From: Marinobacterium stanieri
Lineage (GTDB): Bacteria; Pseudomonadota; Gammaproteobacteria; Pseudomonadales; Balneatricaceae
DNA length: 64,000 nucleotides
Direction: 5' to 3'
Assembly: GCF_900155945.1 (NCBI RefSeq)
Contig: NZ_FTMN01000002.1
Location: 1-64,000 of the forward strand
Each line of letters opens with the position of its first letter. The first letter of the stretch is position 1. The notes beneath the pieces were generated by a model that was not told where the DNA came from, searched no databases, and saw nothing but the letters and a program-made list of their open reading frames with translations. A program made the position numbers and the translations under genes. Positions 60,594-64,000 of the stretch are shown here, in pieces.

Positions 60594-61445
60594 TCAGAGT
60601 CCGCGATAGAACTCCATGATTGTGTGCGCAATTGTCTGCGCGGGTTCCTGCTCCATATGCAGGTGGTGATTACCAGGCAAGACCAGTCTTTGCAGCCCCT
60701 TTACTTCAGACGCACGTGATTCCAGAAGTTCATTGGCGATACCTTCTTCGCCCAGCACCAACAGTGCAGGAGCAGTGATCGCACGCAAAAAGGCACGGAT
60801 CTGGTCTTCACTCAAGCGCAACACCGAGGGTAATACCAGAGCCGAATCGCTGCGCCATCGAAACCCCTTGGCAGTATGGACGACAGACCGCTCTACAAGC
60901 CAGCGAGCCGCTTGCTTACCCACGGGAAAACGGGCATTCATTCGCGCCTCTACTGCAGCGTCCATACTGTCATAGTAGCGTAGGGGCCTTGAAGTACGCT
61001 GATGCCGGCGAATGGCTTGCGCCATTTTCTGTGGCAGGTCCTCAGGCGCATCAGCAAGTGGAGCAAGCCCTTCAATCAGCACCAGGCTCAATACGCGCTC
61101 CGGCATGGCTCCAGCCAACAGAGACGAAATACCTGCCCCCATGGAGTGGCCCAGCAGATGAAACTGCTGCCAACCCAGCTCATCAGCCACTGCAACCACA
61201 TCGGCAACGTTATCCCAGATATAGTAGGGAACTGCCTCAGGGCGGTGCGCCGAAAAGCCATGCCCCATCAAATCAAGAGCCACCAGCCTGATGCCATCAA
61301 GAAATGGCTCCAGAGCCTTGAAGGTGGCGGCATTATCCAGCCAACCATGCAGTGCGAGTACTGGAATGCCATCTTCAGGTCCCAATGCCCTCGCCGCCAT
61401 CAGATGGCCATTCACTTCAAAACGCAGCTCATCTACAGATTGCAT
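60594..61445 (-). CDS. alpha/beta hydrolase
   Basis: A 283-residue serine hydrolase. The nucleophile is Ser101 in LLGHSMGAG, the oxyanion segment is LALHGWLDNAA, and a C-terminal PGNHHLHMEQ carries the likely catalytic histidine. I start at the ATG for MQSVDELRFE (AAGG 10 bases upstream). It is similar to the serine hydrolase/MhpC-like class. The substrate is unknown. It lies downstream of sixA. Confidence 0.85.
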   Translation of the reverse strand: MQSVDELRFEVNGHLMAARALGPEDGIPVLALHGWLDNAATFKALEPFLDGIRLVALDLMGHGFSAHRPEAVPYYIWDNVADVVAVADELGWQQFHLLGHSMGAGISSLLAGAMPERVLSLVLIEGLAPLADAPEDLPQKMAQAIRRHQRTSRPLRYYDSMDAAVEARMNARFPVGKQAARWLVERSVVHTAKGFRWRSDSALVLPSVLRLSEDQIRAFLRAITAPALLVLGEEGIANELLESRASEVKGLQRLVLPGNHHLHMEQEPAQTIAHTIMEFYRGL

Positions 61446-61457
61446 ACGCAACACACC

Positions 61458-61922
61458 TTAATCCGGATTCGGCGACAGCCAGCGCGAGCGAAGCGCCAAA
61501 CCGGCAGCAGGCCAATCCAGCTCCAACCAGGCACCGCAGCATGGCGAAACAGACAAGCCAAGATCGCGACCATCAACAAGCCAGTTGACCAAACGACCAC
61601 AGAGTGGCTGATGCGTCACAACCACCAATACTCCGTCATCTTGCCAAAGCGGCTCAAGAGCACCGGCAACACCTTCTGGACTTCCCACGGGTGTTAGCTC
61701 AGGCAAGGTAGAAACAGACGCACCCAAAGCTACTGACAGCTGCTCGGCCGTCTGACACGCGCGCAACCAGGGACTGGCCACAAGACGCACCTGATCAAAA
61801 CGCGCGGCCAACAACTGCCCCATCACCTGTGCCTGCTGCAGCCCGCGCGTGGTCAACGGGCGATCCGCATCCAGGTCATGCCCAGGCACGGCCTCGGCAT
61901 GTCGCAGCAACACCAGCTGCAT
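61458..61922 (-). CDS. sixA: phosphohistidine phosphatase SixA
   Basis: A 154-residue histidine phosphatase of the SixA type, with the RHG-like motif as LLRHAEAVPG (catalytic His8) and a second histidine in VVVTHQPLCGRLV. SixA removes phosphate from His-containing phosphotransfer proteins such as PtsN pathway members. Its start overlaps the gpsA stop (TAATG). Confidence 0.93.
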   Translation of the reverse strand: MQLVLLRHAEAVPGHDLDADRPLTTRGLQQAQVMGQLLAARFDQVRLVASPWLRACQTAEQLSVALGASVSTLPELTPVGSPEGVAGALEPLWQDDGVLVVVTHQPLCGRLVNWLVDGRDLGLSVSPCCGAWLELDWPAAGLALRSRWLSPNPD

Positions 61923-62950
61923 TATGATTCCTGCCTGGGAAGCACAAATTCAACATCTGTGCTCTGGGTGTTGAGCATCATCCCGCGTGCGACCTCTTTT
62001 ACCGGTGCATGATTGAACACCACCTCATAAAGACCGCTCACCAAGGGCATGTAAATATCCATGCTCTCAGCTTTTTCCTTTACCAGGCGCAAGGTATTCA
62101 CCCCTTCAGCCACTTCCCCTAAGGCGTCCACTGCCTGCTGCAGGGTCTTACCCTCACCCAATGCGAAGCCGACTCTGTAGTTTCGGCTCAAGGGCGACAT
62201 GCAGGTGACAATCAGATCACCCACACCGGCAAGGCCGAGGAACGTGAAAGGGTTGGCACCGAGACTCACGGCAAAGCGGCTCATTTCCGCCAGGCTGCGC
62301 GTCATCAACATGCTCTTGGTATTTTCACCCATCCCCAGCGCGGCGCTGAGGCCCGCAGCAATGGCGTAAATATTCTTGAGCGTGCCGCCCAGCTCAACAC
62401 CATAAGTATCGGAACTTGCGTAGACACGAAAATAAGAGGTATGCAGAAGTGCCTGAACCTGTTCACGCGCCGTTTCATCGGTACTGGCAATAACGGTAGC
62501 CGTCAGCTGCTTAGCTGCGATTTCCTTGGCAAGATTGGGACCGCTAAGTACTCCAAAGCGTGCATCCGGGCATTCCTGCTGGATGATTTGACTCATCAGG
62601 CAGAAAGTTCCGGCTTCAATACCCTTGGTGGTGGACACAAGAATTTGCTCGGGTGTTAACAGGGGAACCGCCTGACGCAGAACCTCCCGAAACCCGCTAC
62701 TGGGAATTGCGACGAAAACCACCTCAACCCCGGCCAGAGCCTCCGACAAATCGGTGGTCGCCTGCAAAGAGGGCGCAAGCGTAATGCCCGGCAGATAATG
62801 AGTGTTATGACTGGTTGCGTTAACCTCGGCAACGGCCTCGGCATTTCGCATCCATAGACGGACAGGCAAGCCCTTTTCCGCCATCAAGTTTGCAAGAACG
62901 GTACCGAAGCTACCGCCTCCCAGCACCGCAACCGGCGTTTGTGCGTTCAT
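61922..62950 (-). CDS. gpsA: glycerol-3-phosphate dehydrogenase [NAD(P)+]
   Basis: A 342-residue enzyme that supplies sn-glycerol-3-phosphate for phospholipids. The Rossmann motif [16 protein letters not shown] and the [20 protein letters not shown] segment are diagnostic. An AGGGAG Shine-Dalgarno lies 5 bases before the ATG. It is coupled to sixA. Confidence 0.97.
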   Translation of the reverse strand: MNAQTPVAVLGGGSFGTVLANLMAEKGLPVRLWMRNAEAVAEVNATSHNTHYLPGITLAPSLQATTDLSEALAGVEVVFVAIPSSGFREVLRQAVPLLTPEQILVSTTKGIEAGTFCLMSQIIQQECPDARFGVLSGPNLAKEIAAKQLTATVIASTDETAREQVQALLHTSYFRVYASSDTYGVELGGTLKNIYAIAAGLSAALGMGENTKSMLMTRSLAEMSRFAVSLGANPFTFLGLAGVGDLIVTCMSPLSRNYRVGFALGEGKTLQQAVDALGEVAEGVNTLRLVKEKAESMDIYMPLVSGLYEVVFNHAPVKEVARGMMLNTQSTDVEFVLPRQES

Positions 62951-62990
62951 GAAATCTCCCTAGGCGGCATCACCCACCGCCAGCGAACAC

Positions 62991-63203
62991 TCAGGGGGAA
63001 TCTATTTTATCCAGCAAACGACTAATGCCGGCAAACAGGAACTTTACGATCGCGAACGCAAGCACAGCGATCACCAGAAAAACCAGCAACTGGTTCATAT
63101 CACCGGTACGTTGATACCCGGCAATGGCGATCGCGGCAAAGAAGGCACTGGCCACAATGGCCAGCACCGTACTGATTCGCTGAAGATTGTGTTTGTCAGC
63201 CAT
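62991..63203 (-). CDS. small membrane protein
   Basis: A 70-residue protein from the ATG for MADKHNLQR with two hydrophobic segments (about 9-29 and 37-59). It lies 13 bases after the rhlB-like gene and 40 bases before gpsA on the same strand. I do not recognise a family. The frame runs upstream through the rhlB repeat as repeated KLS, which is not a real extension. Confidence 0.7.
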   Translation of the reverse strand: MADKHNLQRISTVLAIVASAFFAAIAIAGYQRTGDMNQLLVFLVIAVLAFAIVKFLFAGISRLLDKIDSP

Positions 63204-63216
63204 GACGAACCCGATC

Positions 63217-64000
63217 TCAGGATACTTTGTTCTCGGTTGTTTCAGCTTGCTCAGCTTGCTCAGCTTGCTCAGCTTGCTCAGCTTGCTCAGCTTGCTCAGC
63301 TTGCTCAGCTTGCTCAGCTTGCTCAGCTTGCTCAGCAGAGTCTGCCGCCGGAGCGGAAACGGATACAACCTCTGCTGCTTCAGCCTTATCAGCATCAGCT
63401 GCAGTGTCAGCATCGTCATTAGACTTGGCTTCAGCTACCTGAGCAGGTGCCGGTTCCAGAGCTCGCTCATCAGACTGCGCCAGCATTTCAACAGGTGCAG
63501 CTTCGTCAGACACTGTATCTTCTGCGGGTGCAGCGACTGCTTCACCACTATCGGCAACCGCTTCAGGGGCGGATTGAAGCAGTTCGCTGGCCTTGGCCTC
63601 GCCAATCGAAGTCGCTGCAGCCACCTGCTCTTCCTCACCAGTCTCTTCGGTCGCAGCAGCCTCGGTCGGTTGGACAGAGTCTGAAGACTTTTGCTCTGCC
63701 TCGATGACCGCCTCATCAAACGAATCACCAGCTTGCTCCGTGGCTTCAAGCTCCTGCTCGGAGGCTTTATCTGCAGCCTTGCCTTTAGCGGCCTTGGCAG
63801 CAGCATCCAGCGGTTTCACCAGTTCAGCGTCAGGGTGAATACACTCCAGCTTAACGCCGGTTTCCTTCTCGATATCCGGGATAAGGAAGGAATCATCTTC
63901 ACAGGCGAAGCAGATTGACGTGCCGGTTGCGCCAGCACGACCTGTACGGCCGATACGGTGCACGTAATCATCCGCATCTTCCGGCAGCTGATAGTTGATC
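63217..64000 (-). CDS. rhlB: RhlB-like DEAD-box RNA helicase (C-terminal part; start beyond the window)
   Basis: The 3' end, about 261 codons, of a DEAD-box helicase read from beyond base 64000. The last helicase motif VI ([15 protein letters not shown]) is present, followed by RhlB-like [13 protein letters not shown]. An unusually long acidic, Ala/Glu-rich tail of about 190 residues follows. It ends with ten tandem Ala-Glu-Gln repeats and the terminus TENKVS. The tail may mediate RNA or protein contacts, such as the RNase E complex; this is inference. Confidence 0.85.
   Translation of the reverse strand, partial: INYQLPEDADDYVHRIGRTGRAGATGTSICFACEDDSFLIPDIEKETGVKLECIHPDAELVKPLDAAAKAAKGKAADKASEQELEATEQAGDSFDEAVIEAEQKSSDSVQPTEAAATEETGEEEQVAAATSIGEAKASELLQSAPEAVADSGEAVAAPAEDTVSDEAAPVEMLAQSDERALEPAPAQVAEAKSNDDADTAADADKAEAAEVVSVSAPAADSAEQAEQAEQAEQAEQAEQAEQAEQAEQAEQAETTENKVS
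63243..63332. repeat. 10-copy 9-bp tandem repeat in the rhlB-like gene
   Basis: Ten exact copies of CAGCTTGCT (plus strand) encode Ala-Glu-Gln repeats in the minus-strand rhlB-like gene. Being a multiple of three, changes in copy number leave the frame intact. It is a perfect microsatellite-like array with no sequence variation, indicating recent expansion or slippage. Confidence 0.97.

Noticed and set aside
63243-63332. Possible CRISPR array
   Set aside because: The 9-bp copies are tandem, without spacers, and lie inside a coding region.
62991-63419. Long minus-strand frame with repeated Lys-Leu-Ser across the tandem repeat
   Set aside because: The repeat is coding for Ala-Glu-Gln in the rhlB-like gene. 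The small membrane protein starts downstream at 63203, so the extension is an artefact.

Overview
The window looks like a chromosomal segment of a marine or aquatic gammaproteobacterium of the Oceanospirillales/Pseudomonadales type. Three gene orders support this: tRNA-Arg/His/Leu/His followed by tig-clpP-clpX; leuC-leuD-leuB-asd-usg-fimV-truA-trpF-accD-folC-SPOR-cvpA-purF-metZ; and lpxH-ppiB next to glnS and cysS. A Marinobacterium-like genus is plausible, but I cannot fix it from sequence alone. Coding density is high and I see no prophage, insertion sequence, CRISPR array or rRNA operon.

Layout. 1-2.7 kb: PQQ cofactor operon pqqABCDE on the minus strand; pqqE is cut by the window edge and pqqA is a 23-residue peptide gene. 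2.9-7.5 kb: an ExaC/AldB-type aldehyde dehydrogenase and a three-gene TRAP transporter (dctPQM). Together with PQQ they suggest periplasmic alcohol oxidation plus organic acid uptake. 7.7-11.8 kb: clpX, clpP, tig and four tRNAs driven by a near-consensus promoter. 12-21 kb: folD, an orphan CHASE-PAS-PAS sensor, cysS, a lipoprotein translationally coupled to glnS, ppiB-lpxH, and miaE.

21-25.3 kb: a six-gene minus-strand operon with its own strong promoter and Shine-Dalgarno. It encodes three unrecognised or barely recognised proteins (one with a probable pseudo-receiver domain and a probable C-terminal helical/winged domain), a Roadblock/LC7 protein, an Aer-like PAS protein and a cytoplasmic PhnD-like binding protein. 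No GTPase, kinase or transporter partner is present. This is the best candidate for an undescribed system here.

25.8-32.5 kb: acnB, a DUF2185 protein, the AmmeMemoRadiSam trio amrA/amrB/amrS, and dusC. 32.5-48.5 kb: a long, mostly minus-strand biosynthetic block (metZ, purF, cvpA, SPOR protein, folC, accD, trpF, truA, fimV, USG-1-like pseudo-dehydrogenase, asd, leuBDC), headed by a divergent LysR gene with a perfect inverted repeat between it and leuC. 49.6-52.3 kb: class III polyhydroxyalkanoate synthase phaE-phaC, convergent with the regulator phaR and a small associated gene. 52.4-55 kb: an MFS transporter and the spermidine genes speD-speE. 55.2-64 kb: aroC, prmB, an Smr-domain protein, pilU, folE, a DUF4892 protein, an alpha/beta hydrolase, sixA, gpsA, a small membrane protein and the 3' end of an rhlB-like helicase gene that carries ten copies of a 9-bp repeat.
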